From Magnetovibrio sp. (GTDB lineage Bacteria > Pseudomonadota > Alphaproteobacteria > Rhodospirillales > Casp-alpha2), in the NCBI GenBank assembly GCA_002722175.1, contig PBKU01000019.1, forward strand, positions 43,923 through 107,922: a stretch of DNA of 64,000 bases. Reading direction: 5' to 3'. Positions 17,893 through 26,691 of the stretch are shown piece after piece. How positions within the stretch are numbered: the stretch's first letter is position 1; every line of letters begins with the position of its first letter. The translations under genes were made by a program, and so were the position numbers. The notes under the pieces were generated by a model. It was not told the DNA's origin and did not search any database. It worked only from the letters and a program-made list of their open reading frames with translations.

Positions 17893-18990
17893 ATGGAAAT
17901 CGTTAACGCAGAGAGTATTTTGATCTCTATTCCTTTTGACGCTGGCGGCATCCCGCCTTGGAGCTTTGGCGGGGAGCCTAAATGTGCTTTTGATACTCTT
18001 TTTGTGCGCATTGAGACTGTTTCGGGAATCGTCGGGTGGGGGGAGCTTTTTTCTCGCAATGAAGATACTACTCTAAAAGATATGATGGACAAGCGGGTAC
18101 TCCCATTGTTGATCGGCCAAGATGCGACCCAAATTGGAAAAATAAAATTTGACTTAGAATTTCAACTCCAAAATTTTGGCCGCATTGGACCCATAGTTTA
18201 CGGTATTTCAGCAATTGATACGGCACTATGGGACATCAAAGGAAAACTTGCGGGATGCCCACTCGTTGATCTGTTGGGAGGCCGCTTTGCTGATGAAGTA
18301 GAAGTATATGCTAGCTTATTGCGTTACGGTAATATCAATGATGTCACAAAGATTACTCGAGAAGTAATTGAAAAAGGCTACCGATACATCAAGCTACATG
18401 AAATAACGCTACCCGAAATCTATGCAGCAGTTGATGCAGCTGGAAACGAGGCAAAGATTATGTTGGATGTAAATTGTCCGTGGTCTATTTCTGAAGCGTT
18501 GCATTATGACAAAAAGCTAGAGGCTGCAAATTTATTGTGGCTCGAAGAACCCGTCTGGCCCCCAGAACATTACAAGGGACTTGCTCAGTTGCGCGCCACT
18601 GGTCGTCACCCTATTGCAGCAGGCGAAAATGCAGGAAGCATGCATGATTTTGTTTCCATGATCGAGGCCGGTGCAATAGACATTGCACAGCCTGATATTG
18701 CTAAAACTGGCGGTGTCACTGAGCTTGTTAAAATCGCTGCTCTCTGCGAAGCACACGGAATTCAGTTTGTTCCCCATTGCGCAATATTCGGACCAGGGCA
18801 GGTGGCTACCATTCACTTGAATGCGGCTCTTCGTTCTGTTCCCCTGTTAGAACGGCTTTATTGCAACTTTGAGGCTGAGCTTTATGGCGGTGCCACACTC
18901 CCAAAAGCTGGTTTTGTTAAAGTGCCAAAAGGACCAGGCTTGGGAATTGAGCCTGATTCGGATGTAATAAATCGTTACCGCATAAAATAA
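17893..18990 (+). CDS. Mandelate racemase/muconate lactonizing enzyme family protein (enolase superfamily)
   Basis: A 365-residue enolase-superfamily enzyme. Start ATG 17893 follows AGGAGA at 17875-17880; a TTG at 17869 would overlap that site. Three metal ligands are visible: D192 (MLDVNC), E218 (WLEEP) and E245 (AAGENAG). A base candidate K167 lies in YIKLHE, where many relatives have KxK but this one has K-x-H, and H295 lies in VPHCAIFGPG. It would abstract a proton next to a carboxylate for racemisation, dehydration or cycloisomerisation. It sits between the dioxygenase and the CoA synthetase, consistent with processing of a hydroxy-acid product before CoA activation. Confidence 0.86.
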   Translation: MEIVNAESILISIPFDAGGIPPWSFGGEPKCAFDTLFVRIETVSGIVGWGELFSRNEDTTLKDMMDKRVLPLLIGQDATQIGKIKFDLEFQLQNFGRIGPIVYGISAIDTALWDIKGKLAGCPLVDLLGGRFADEVEVYASLLRYGNINDVTKITREVIEKGYRYIKLHEITLPEIYAAVDAAGNEAKIMLDVNCPWSISEALHYDKKLEAANLLWLEEPVWPPEHYKGLAQLRATGRHPIAAGENAGSMHDFVSMIEAGAIDIAQPDIAKTGGVTELVKIAALCEAHGIQFVPHCAIFGPGQVATIHLNAALRSVPLLERLYCNFEAELYGGATLPKAGFVKVPKGPGLGIEPDSDVINRYRIK

Positions 18991-19041
18991 CTCGGCTCGA
19001 TACCGGTCCATTAGTACTTAGGAATATTTGGTACATATCCA

Positions 19042-21177
19042 ATGGCAATTCTATTAGAACATCAGGCGAAAGCCTTATTAAAACGCTACGGCATACCCGT
19101 AACAACCCCCCGTCTCGCAAAAAGTGCGAAGTCCGCTGAAAAATTTGCTGAAGAATGTGATGGCAAAGTAGCAATGAAAATTGCGTCCATGGATGTTGTT
19201 CATAAGGCGCAAATAGGTGGCGTGCGTCTAAATATCTCTCCAAATGATGCAGCCAATGTTTTTCATGAAATTATGTCTGCATCTATATCCAATGATAACC
19301 TGGATATCGAGGGTGTTATTGTTGAACCTATGGTTGACCCCGGCAAAGAAATTATCATTGGTGGCGTTTTCAACCCACTTTTTGGTCCTACTATCATGCT
19401 TGGCTCTGGTGGAACGCACGTGGAGGATCTGCGAAACGTAGTCTTTCGTCTAGCTCCACTGGACGAAAAAGATGCGTTTGACATGATTGAAGAAATTGGA
19501 GCTGTAACAGTTGGAGCAAAAAAAATAAATAAATCAGATAAAATTGTAAATACCTTGGTAAATATTCTCTTATCTGTTGGGGGAAGCAAAGGCGTTCTTC
19601 TAAGCGAAACTTTGCGTGAACTAGACATTAATCCGCTAATTATTTCTGGTGACTCAATAATTGCGGTAGATGCCCATGCAGTGAAACTAGAAAAAAAGGC
19701 CGTAACCCTCTCCAAATATGGGATTATTAGTAAAGGTGATTATAAAAAGCTTGAGAAACATACTTTTGAAGCCCTACTCCCTTTATTTTATCCAGAATGC
19801 ATTGCAGTTATCGGAGCATCGGCAAAACCTGGAAAACTTGGCTTTCGGATACTCCAAAACCTTGTCGATGGAAGATTCCCAGGTAAAATTTACGCTGTAC
19901 ACCCTTCTGCCGAGTGTATCTACGGATGTCCTGTTTTTCCGAGTGTCGAAAAGCTTCCTGAATCAGTAGATCGAGCTATCATCGCAATTACTGCCGAAAA
20001 TGTTCCCGAAGCATTAATTGAGTGTGCGAAAAAAGGTGTTCGGGTGGCGCAAATTCTTACAGCTGGATTTTCTGAATGGAGTGCTGACGGAGAAACCCTA
20101 ACAGATACCATTAAGGATATAGCTAAAACGACCAGAATGAGAATTGTAGGTCCAAATACGATCGGTGCTTACTGTGCTGAAGGACGAATTTCAATGAGCT
20201 CACATCGACATCTGCCTAAAAAAACAGGAGGTATTACATTCATTTCACAAAGTGGAACCTACGCATGGGATATGATACATCGATCTAAAGTACAGGGGTT
20301 ACCGTTAGGGAAATCCCTTTCATGTGGAAACTGCAGTGATGTAAAGCCCTCTGATTACTTGATATTCTCAGCTAGGGACCGGGATACTGATATTGTTGCT
20401 ATGTACTTGGAATCGGATGAGGATGCCGGCCGATTTTTCCGCTTCGCTAATAATATCAAAAAACCTCTGGTTTTGTTTAAGGGCGGACGTTCTTCTGCTG
20501 GAGTTAAGGTTGCAACAAGTCACACTGGGGCATTGGCAGGAGATTACAATCTCTGGAAATCAGCTGGACGTCAGGCTGATCTCAAGATTGTAGATAGCAT
20601 TGACGAGTTATTAGATGTGCTCTTGGCAATACGCGCATTTGGTGCTATTCCCGGGAATCGGATTGCCTTATTTGGCTCAGGCGGGGGTGTCAGCGTTGTA
20701 GCTGCTGATCTTGCTGCAACCAATAATATGGAATTTGCATCTTTGTCGGAAAATACTAAAAACCATTTAGAAAAATTTGGGGTCCCCGGCACGAGCGTTA
20801 GGAATCCAATCGATATTCCAGTTTGGGGGCTTAGGGACGAAAAAGGATTTATATTCCACGAAATGATCGACCTCTTAATCCAAGATCCCAATGTTGACTC
20901 AATAATTACTTATATTGAAATGAATTCCGTTTTTGAATTTTCGGATGATGTTCGTGCTGGTATTGATCAGATGGACTCTATTGTGGAATCGCTTCTCAAG
21001 ACAAACACTAAAGGGGTTGCAATATCTGCTGTATTAAGGAGCGCAGGCGATAAAATACAAGATGATTTTCTTCGTACTGCCAGACCCCGATTCCTGGCAA
21101 ATGGCATTGCTGTTTATCCGACGACAGCAAGAGCAATCCGTTCCCATGCTAAACTGGTGAAAACAAATCGAATTTAA
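19042..21177 (+). CDS. ADP-forming acyl-CoA synthetase (ATP-grasp + CoA-ligase fusion)
   Basis: A 711-residue single-chain NDP-forming acyl-CoA synthetase. Residues 1-225 form an ATP-grasp_5 domain (EHQAKALLKRYGIP, MKIASMDVVHKAQIGGV, LRELDINPL). Residues 248-370 are the CoA-binding Rossmann domain (CIAVIGASAKPGKLG, RIVGPNTIG). The succinyl-CoA-ligase-like part has SQSGTYAWD and the phospho-histidine H494 in TSHTGALAG. It converts an organic acid, ATP and CoA to acyl-CoA, ADP and phosphate. It ends the rightward series after the enolase-family gene. The ATP-dependent DMSP lyase DddX belongs to this same superfamily; with a DmdA-like gene 6 kb away that identity deserves a test, but generic acid activation is the safer reading. 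Confidence 0.88.
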   Translation: MAILLEHQAKALLKRYGIPVTTPRLAKSAKSAEKFAEECDGKVAMKIASMDVVHKAQIGGVRLNISPNDAANVFHEIMSASISNDNLDIEGVIVEPMVDPGKEIIIGGVFNPLFGPTIMLGSGGTHVEDLRNVVFRLAPLDEKDAFDMIEEIGAVTVGAKKINKSDKIVNTLVNILLSVGGSKGVLLSETLRELDINPLIISGDSIIAVDAHAVKLEKKAVTLSKYGIISKGDYKKLEKHTFEALLPLFYPECIAVIGASAKPGKLGFRILQNLVDGRFPGKIYAVHPSAECIYGCPVFPSVEKLPESVDRAIIAITAENVPEALIECAKKGVRVAQILTAGFSEWSADGETLTDTIKDIAKTTRMRIVGPNTIGAYCAEGRISMSSHRHLPKKTGGITFISQSGTYAWDMIHRSKVQGLPLGKSLSCGNCSDVKPSDYLIFSARDRDTDIVAMYLESDEDAGRFFRFANNIKKPLVLFKGGRSSAGVKVATSHTGALAGDYNLWKSAGRQADLKIVDSIDELLDVLLAIRAFGAIPGNRIALFGSGGGVSVVAADLAATNNMEFASLSENTKNHLEKFGVPGTSVRNPIDIPVWGLRDEKGFIFHEMIDLLIQDPNVDSIITYIEMNSVFEFSDDVRAGIDQMDSIVESLLKTNTKGVAISAVLRSAGDKIQDDFLRTARPRFLANGIAVYPTTARAIRSHAKLVKTNRI

Positions 21178-21211
21178 TTTAAGTCCTCCCAACAACCTCT
21201 CCTTCCAATAA

Positions 21212-22165
21212 TTATGAAATGATGGTTGTATCGCCCATCGGGAACAAATCTTTAACAGACAAGTAGCGTTCACCAGTATCGCAAAAAATTATAACAATGG
21301 TTTTACCTTTGTATTCTGCCCTTCGAGCAAATTGATGCGCTGCCCACGCAAGCGCACCAGACGTTAAGCCAACTAACAACCCTTCCTTGATAGCTACTCG
21401 GCGAGTCCATTCAAAAGCTTCATCGTCTTCTATTTTCATGATCTTGTCCGGTTTTACTTTAGCTTTTTTGTAGAGATCGGACACAAATCCAGGTCCCATC
21501 CCATCGATTTTGTGTTTTCCCTGATTTCCTCCCGAATATAAAGGGCTCCCTGCCGGCTCAACACCTATGATTTCAATCGTTTCTTTTCTTGATTTTAAGT
21601 ATGAAGATATGCCGTCGAAAGTACCGCAAGTACCAAGGGCCATAACTGCGACGTCAATGTTCCCGTCAAGTTGTTCCCATATTTCAGGAGCTGTGGTTTG
21701 TTGGTGAGCAAGTGAATTATGTTGATTCCCGTGTTGGTTTAAAAAAAAAGTAGTATTTGGGTTCGATCGACAATAAGAAATAGCCCGCTCCCGGGCCCCC
21801 CTTGTGTGTTCAATTGCCGGGGTCAATACAATTCTAGCCCCGAATGAAGCTAAAACCTGCCTTCGTTCACGAGTTACTTCCTCACTAATAAAGATACGAA
21901 CAGGAAATTTCATAATCACACCGAGCATGGCCAATGCAATTGCCGTATTGCCGCTACTTGCTTCGACCACTTCGATTGAGGAACTAATTTTACCTATTTT
22001 GACCGCTTCCTTTACCATGCTGAAAACCGGCCGATCTTTAATTGACATTGGGTTAAATAATTCAAGTTTGGCATAAACCTTGGCTTTGTATCCAGCGTAC
22101 AATCGGTCAAGAGCCAGCATAGGGGTTTTCCCTATTAAGTCGGTTAAATCTTTTGCAATTTGCAT
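21212..22165 (-). CDS. Cysteine synthase-family PLP enzyme
   Basis: A 317-residue fold-type II PLP enzyme of the CysK/CBS family. The PLP lysine is K43 in MSIKDRP, the substrate loop is ASSGNTA at 69-75, and the phosphate-cup loop is LGTCGTFDG at 177-185. Cysteine synthase carries GTGGT in that cup, so the Cys is a departure. It faces the acyl-CoA synthetase with 34 bp between stops and is followed on the same strand by a BASS transporter and a crotonase. It may catalyse beta-replacement or elimination on an O-acetylserine-like substrate; a role in sulfur or amine release in this catabolic block is possible but unproven. Confidence 0.85.
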   Translation of the reverse strand: MQIAKDLTDLIGKTPMLALDRLYAGYKAKVYAKLELFNPMSIKDRPVFSMVKEAVKIGKISSSIEVVEASSGNTAIALAMLGVIMKFPVRIFISEEVTRERRQVLASFGARIVLTPAIEHTRGARERAISYCRSNPNTTFFLNQHGNQHNSLAHQQTTAPEIWEQLDGNIDVAVMALGTCGTFDGISSYLKSRKETIEIIGVEPAGSPLYSGGNQGKHKIDGMGPGFVSDLYKKAKVKPDKIMKIEDDEAFEWTRRVAIKEGLLVGLTSGALAWAAHQFARRAEYKGKTIVIIFCDTGERYLSVKDLFPMGDTTIIS

Positions 22166-22186
22166 CTTTCCCTCACGAAATCTACA

Positions 22187-23149
22187 TTAAAAATTTTGTA
22201 TCGATTTATTTTCTGTTCTTTTCAGAATCCATTGAAATATTGGCTTTAAGAATACAGGAGCCATATAGATGGGGAATTGAACGATTGCCAGAAAAAGGAG
22301 AATATCTGGGTTAAGACTGGAAGGCAGAGCTCCAAGTAAAATAGCCATGTTCCTCATTCCACTGGATAACCCAAGGGTCAGGGCCGGTAGGCGACCAAGA
22401 AAAATAAAAATGAGCGTGCCAAAGGTGTGAAGAGCAATAATTAATATAATTGCCGTTACAAGCAGCTTTATTACAAAAATTGGATTTTTAAAGAACGTAG
22501 CGGTGACACCATCAACAATACCAATTGCAAATAACAGCAATAACATGAGTAAAGACAGGTCTAGAGTGGGATCTACCCAATTACCTTTTAGGCAAACCTC
22601 TGTAAACTGAATAGTTAACGCCAATCCAAACGCACTACCTACAAATAAAACCAAATGCAATAGCATTTCCATCGGTCCAATTTGCAGGTCAACTCCGAGG
22701 CCTGTGATGACAATAAACGGCATTATAAAAGGAGCAATAATGGTTATGACCATTAAAATACCCAGACTTAACGAGTTATCCAGGCCTACAAACCTGCAAA
22801 GCGCCGGTGACCCCATAAGTGGCGGTGCGGCCGCCCAAATTACGGCTAGGACAATTATTTTTTTATCAAGCTCGAGACCATACCCCGCTAAAAAAATAAT
22901 ACCTGGTGAAATTAAAAGCAGCCATATGGCAATTAATGCAATAAGGAAAGGTCGGTTCAAAATCACAACAATTCGGCGCCAATTGCATTGCAACATAGTA
23001 ATGAAAAGCATGAGCCATATAAAAATACTAAGAAATGGACTTAAGATCGGTGGGAGAACTGGAATGAAAAGCCCAACAAGTATACCTATAAACAACAGGG
23101 CTGTTGCATAATTTAAAATAAATTTGCAGACCTTCAACCAGATTGGCAC
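22187..23149 (-). CDS. Bile acid:sodium symporter (BASS) family membrane protein
   Basis: A 320-residue polytopic membrane protein with about ten hydrophobic segments. It contains AAPPLMGSPALCRFVGLD, similar to the sodium-site crossover of BASS/ArsB-type transporters, and TLGLSSGMRNMAILLGAL, the second conserved crossover. Family members import organic anions (pantoate, pyruvate, bile acids) with sodium or export arsenite. It lies 21 bp after the cysteine-synthase-like gene's start side and 82 bp from the crotonase, all leftward. The cargo is probably a carboxylate of the surrounding pathway. Confidence 0.75.
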   Translation of the reverse strand: MPIWLKVCKFILNYATALLFIGILVGLFIPVLPPILSPFLSIFIWLMLFITMLQCNWRRIVVILNRPFLIALIAIWLLLISPGIIFLAGYGLELDKKIIVLAVIWAAAPPLMGSPALCRFVGLDNSLSLGILMVITIIAPFIMPFIVITGLGVDLQIGPMEMLLHLVLFVGSAFGLALTIQFTEVCLKGNWVDPTLDLSLLMLLLLFAIGIVDGVTATFFKNPIFVIKLLVTAIILIIALHTFGTLIFIFLGRLPALTLGLSSGMRNMAILLGALPSSLNPDILLFLAIVQFPIYMAPVFLKPIFQWILKRTENKSIQNF

Positions 23150-23231
23150 GCAACTAAACTTAAAAAAAGAGAACCAAGGGAGTGTTTTAGAAAACTACAG
23201 GCACTTTTAAATATTATCATATTTCTGCCTT

Positions 23232-24050
23232 TTACTTAGTCTCGACAAAACGACTTTCACGCCAGTTTAAGGCTGCACCCAGACCCTTTTCCCGAGCAAT
23301 TTTTAGAAATATCTTTTTATCTTCACTTCCTTCTCCCTCAATCGCCAAATCAACATCCAATGCCATTTCCAGACCTTGAAGAAGCCCCATGATTTCATAT
23401 GACCGATTGATCGCACTTTTTGTCCTTTGTACAATCATTGGATCCATATTAGAGAGTTTTTGAGCGTACTTGACAGCTTCAGCTAATTCGTTTCCTTCTG
23501 GAACAATCGCATTAACAAATCCAAGCTCCAGTGCTCGATCTGCAGATATCTGATCATCTGCCATCAGAATCATCTCTTTCGCTATCTTCGGACCAACATA
23601 CCAAGGGGCAAGCATTACTACTATACCTGCACCAAACTTCAGCTCTGGCTCACCAAATATTGAGCCTTCGGCGGCAATAGTCATATCGCAAGCAAGCATC
23701 ATTTCAAATGCCCCGGCGAGAACAAAGCCCCTCACAGCCGCGATCGTTGGTTTAGATAAGTGCCAAAATCGCATGACACCGTCAAAATCACTGCGTAATA
23801 CAGGTTCCCATTCTTTAACACCTTTTGGCGGTTTCTTTGCCTGCTCCTTAAGATCAAATCCAGATGAAAACGTTTTGCCGGCACCGGTCAATACCACAGC
23901 CCTTATTTCATCGTCTGCTTCTATTAAACTGCATATTTCTTTAAGTTCATCCAGAACTTGTCGATTGATAGCATTAAGCCGGTCAGGGCGATTAAGGGTA
24001 ATAATCGCCACCGGATTATTTTTCTCATATAAAATAGTTTCAAATTGCAT
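23232..24050 (-). CDS. Enoyl-CoA hydratase/isomerase family protein (crotonase)
   Basis: A 272-residue crotonase. The first oxyanion loop is KTFSSGFDLKE, the second is LAGAFEMMLACD with the first catalytic Glu, and FGEPELKFG gives the second Glu position. Both catalytic acids are therefore present, unlike the paralogue at 25885-26649, so hydration of a 2-enoyl-CoA is plausible. It lies directly upstream of the BASS gene and 57 bp after livF on the same strand. It probably works on the CoA thioester produced by the ADP-forming synthetase. DmdD (methylthioacryloyl-CoA hydratase) is also a crotonase, but no specific residue assigns that function here. Confidence 0.85.
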   Translation of the reverse strand: MQFETILYEKNNPVAIITLNRPDRLNAINRQVLDELKEICSLIEADDEIRAVVLTGAGKTFSSGFDLKEQAKKPPKGVKEWEPVLRSDFDGVMRFWHLSKPTIAAVRGFVLAGAFEMMLACDMTIAAEGSIFGEPELKFGAGIVVMLAPWYVGPKIAKEMILMADDQISADRALELGFVNAIVPEGNELAEAVKYAQKLSNMDPMIVQRTKSAINRSYEIMGLLQGLEMALDVDLAIEGEGSEDKKIFLKIAREKGLGAALNWRESRFVETK

Positions 24051-24107
24051 ACCAAAATCCTCAAGGTATTCAAAAAAAGGTCACTACCTAAAACCTACTT
24101 TATTTTA

Positions 24108-24869
24108 TTAAGCTTCCCCTAGATAAGCCTTCCGAATACGTTCACTTTGCAAAATATTTTTAGCTGTATCATTAATTACTATTTCCCCGTTTTGCAGCAC
24201 ATATCCTCTGTTTGCCACCGACAAAGCCATATTAGCATTCTGCTCAACAATAAACATAGTTGTTCCTCTCTCAGCGATTTCCCTTATAATTTCATAAACT
24301 TTTTCCACCAAGGCCGGTGCTAAACCCATTGACGGTTCATCCATCAAGATCATTTTTGGCCGGGCCATAAGTGCCCGCCCTAAAGCTACCATTTGCTGCT
24401 CACCACCTGACAATGTTCCACCGACCTGCTCCAATCGATCGCGGATTGGAGGGAAGAGCTCAAGAACCTTGTGGAACTCTTCCTGAGTCCGGTTGTTTTT
24501 TTCATGCCGATGAACATAGGCGCCCATCAGAAGGTTTTCTCTCACTGTCATTGTAGGAAACAAACGACGTGCTTCGGGAACCGGCGCTAACCCCATAGCT
24601 ATAATTTCACCAGTTGATAGGCTGTCAATACGATGACCATCAAAATGGATCGAACCGGACGTTGGTTTCACAAGTCCCAGTATGGTCTTCATTGTCGTCG
24701 TCTTTCCTGACGCATTGCCCCCAAGAAGGGAAACGACTTCACCCGGGAAAACATCTAGATTCACGTCTTTCAAAATATTTATAGACCCATAATGTGTAAC
24801 AACATTTTCAAGGTTAAGAAGGGGCACCTTAACTTTTGTTTTCAAATTTTGTGCGGCTAAATTTTGCAT
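24108..24869 (-). CDS. livF: Branched-chain-type ABC transporter ATP-binding protein LivF
   Basis: A 253-residue ABC ATPase. Walker A is GGNASGKTT, the Q-loop region lies near APVPEARRLFP, the ABC signature is LSGGEQQM, Walker B is MILMDEPSMGLAP, and the H-loop area is TMFIVEQNA. The EARRLFP segment and length are typical of LivF rather than LivG. Its partner genes livG, livM, livH and livK lie leftward-oriented at 26692-31078, but two rightward genes (25117-26649) sit between livF and livG. It must therefore have its own promoter in the 24870-25116 gap or depend on read-through. It powers the second Liv-type importer of the window. Confidence 0.92.
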   Translation of the reverse strand: MQNLAAQNLKTKVKVPLLNLENVVTHYGSINILKDVNLDVFPGEVVSLLGGNASGKTTTMKTILGLVKPTSGSIHFDGHRIDSLSTGEIIAMGLAPVPEARRLFPTMTVRENLLMGAYVHRHEKNNRTQEEFHKVLELFPPIRDRLEQVGGTLSGGEQQMVALGRALMARPKMILMDEPSMGLAPALVEKVYEIIREIAERGTTMFIVEQNANMALSVANRGYVLQNGEIVINDTAKNILQSERIRKAYLGEA

Positions 24870-25116
24870 TATAAAAAAATCTCACTTAAATTGCACAACG
24901 CAGTATACAGGACTTGTAAACTAAAAACACTCGTTTGCTAACAGGAAGTACAAGAATACGACGACGAAGCAATGTCACACAAGTACTATAAAGTACTGGA
25001 AACAGAAGTAACAATCGGTCATCATCCATGTTTAAATAGAGGTGAAACCTATTCGATACATTGCAAACTAATTTTTTATATGATTGGAATTTTTGTTTTA
25101 CATTCAGGAGGATACC

Positions 25117-25881
25117 ATGACGCTTGGACATAGACTTTATGGAGAGGGACCTGAAAAAGCCTTTCTTTACAATGACTGGCTTGCAGATAGCACAAGTTGG
25201 GATCCCACCCTCCCATATCTTGACACTGAAAAATTTACTTATGCTTTAACAGACCTTCGCGGTTACGGACAATCCATAGATCAGACTGGAAATTATGATG
25301 AAAACGAAGCAGCAACTGATACATTGGAGCTTGCAGATACTTTGGGATGGGATCGCTTCCATTTAGTAGGTTTTTCGATGACCGGGATGGTGGTTGAACG
25401 CTTAGCTATTGACACCCCTGATCGCATAAAAAGCGTGGTTGCGATTGGTCCTGTGTCAGCAGCCGGAATAAAAATGGACACCGAAGGGCGGCAATTTTTT
25501 GTCGATGTCATTACTGATGATAACAAAGCGAGAGAATTAGCAGATCGCATCACGGGACACCAGTTATCCCAAAAATGGCAGGAAATAAAATTGGACCTCG
25601 CTCGCAATACCCGAACCGCCGCAGCAGCGCGGGGATACCTCGATATGTGGACATTGCATGATTTCTCAGATGAAGCCGGAAAAAACGATGTCCCATTTCT
25701 AGTTATTGGATGTCGACACGATCAGCCTAATTTCCTTGAAGAGGATATGAGGGCAACCTTCCTTAAATGGCATCGTAATATTGAACTTATCATGATGGAC
25801 TGTGGCCATTGCCCAATGCAAGAAATGCCAATCCGGCTGCAAACATTAATGGAAAATTTCATGAACAAATATGCAGGCTAA
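25117..25881 (+). CDS. Alpha/beta hydrolase
   Basis: A 254-residue alpha/beta hydrolase. Start ATG 25117 is set by AGGAGG six bases before it; the upstream TTG would lie before this ribosome site. The nucleophile elbow is GFSMTG, an oxyanion-type segment LADSTSWDPTLP follows the first strand, and a C-terminal DCGHCPMQE holds the catalytic histidine. The layout resembles 3-oxoadipate enol-lactonase-type hydrolases. It is separated by 3 bp from a crotonase-family gene, so both are one transcription unit, inserted against the direction of the liv genes. It may hydrolyse an ester, a lactone or a CoA thioester of the pathway. Confidence 0.82.
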   Translation: MTLGHRLYGEGPEKAFLYNDWLADSTSWDPTLPYLDTEKFTYALTDLRGYGQSIDQTGNYDENEAATDTLELADTLGWDRFHLVGFSMTGMVVERLAIDTPDRIKSVVAIGPVSAAGIKMDTEGRQFFVDVITDDNKARELADRITGHQLSQKWQEIKLDLARNTRTAAAARGYLDMWTLHDFSDEAGKNDVPFLVIGCRHDQPNFLEEDMRATFLKWHRNIELIMMDCGHCPMQEMPIRLQTLMENFMNKYAG

Positions 25882-25884
25882 AAC

Positions 25885-26649
25885 GTGGCTCAAATTTGTG
25901 TTGATCGAATTGGTGCTGTCGAAATCCTGACCATAGAAAACCAAAATAAGCGAAATGCTTTCTCAGGAAATATGGCAGAGAATTTTCTTGAGCTACTAAA
26001 AGAAGCTGATAAAACCCCCTCAGTACGTTGTGTCGTTATAACAGGGGCTGGCTCCGCTTTTTCAAGCGGGCATGACCTTTCTGAAATTCTGGGTCAAGGT
26101 GCAGATGGGTTGCGTGAAGAGAACAACCGAGCATTTACGTATCCCACATCAATGGTCAAACCCACAATCGCCGCTATTAACGGAGTTGCTTATGCCGGTG
26201 GATTGATACTGGCATTGTCATGTGACCTTCGAATAGCAAGCATTAGTTCTAGCTTTTGTGTTCCGGGAGCACGGATTGGTCTATTGCCTATCGGAGGTCA
26301 ATTGAGCCGTCTCTTCCGTTTAATGCCATATAGCCGCGCTTTGGAGATGGTGTTAACTGCAGAACCGATGCTTGGAACGGAAGCTCATGCAGTTGGTTTT
26401 GTCAATCGACTGGTTGCGGATTCTCAGGTGCTATCAACATCTCTTCAAATAGCAAAAAAAATAGCTTCCAATTCGCCATCAGTTATACAATCGGCAAAAA
26501 AAGGATTTGAAGGCTCGTTACGGAACGGGCTCTCGTTTGGTGAAACTTTTGAGTGGCAAACGGGGCCAATTTCTGCTTCCACTGAAGACGCACGGGAAGG
26601 TGTAGGTGCGTTTTTTGAAAAGCGATCACCCAAATTTGCTGACAAATAA
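25885..26649 (+). CDS. Crotonase-family protein lacking the hydratase glutamates
   Basis: A 254-residue crotonase with GTG start three bases after the hydrolase stop. Oxyanion loops GSAFSSGHDLSE and AYAGGLILALSCD are intact. However, the Glu expected after GG in the second loop is replaced (GGLILAL), and the second position reads CVPGARIG instead of the common F-x-x-PEV. Loss of both acids argues against simple enoyl-CoA hydration; other crotonases perform isomerisation, thioester hydrolysis, decarboxylation or C-C cleavage. It differs clearly from the paralogue at 23232-24050. Coupling to an alpha/beta hydrolase suggests consecutive steps. Confidence 0.82.
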   Translation: MAQICVDRIGAVEILTIENQNKRNAFSGNMAENFLELLKEADKTPSVRCVVITGAGSAFSSGHDLSEILGQGADGLREENNRAFTYPTSMVKPTIAAINGVAYAGGLILALSCDLRIASISSSFCVPGARIGLLPIGGQLSRLFRLMPYSRALEMVLTAEPMLGTEAHAVGFVNRLVADSQVLSTSLQIAKKIASNSPSVIQSAKKGFEGSLRNGLSFGETFEWQTGPISASTEDAREGVGAFFEKRSPKFADK

Positions 26650-26691
26650 ATGTTTAGAATGATTGCTCCATAAGTCCAGTCCGTTAGAATT

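Noticed and set aside
24886..25131. Leftward frame between livF and the hydrolase
   Set aside because: No ribosome site, no protein-like pattern, and it covers the start and ribosome site of the hydrolase gene.
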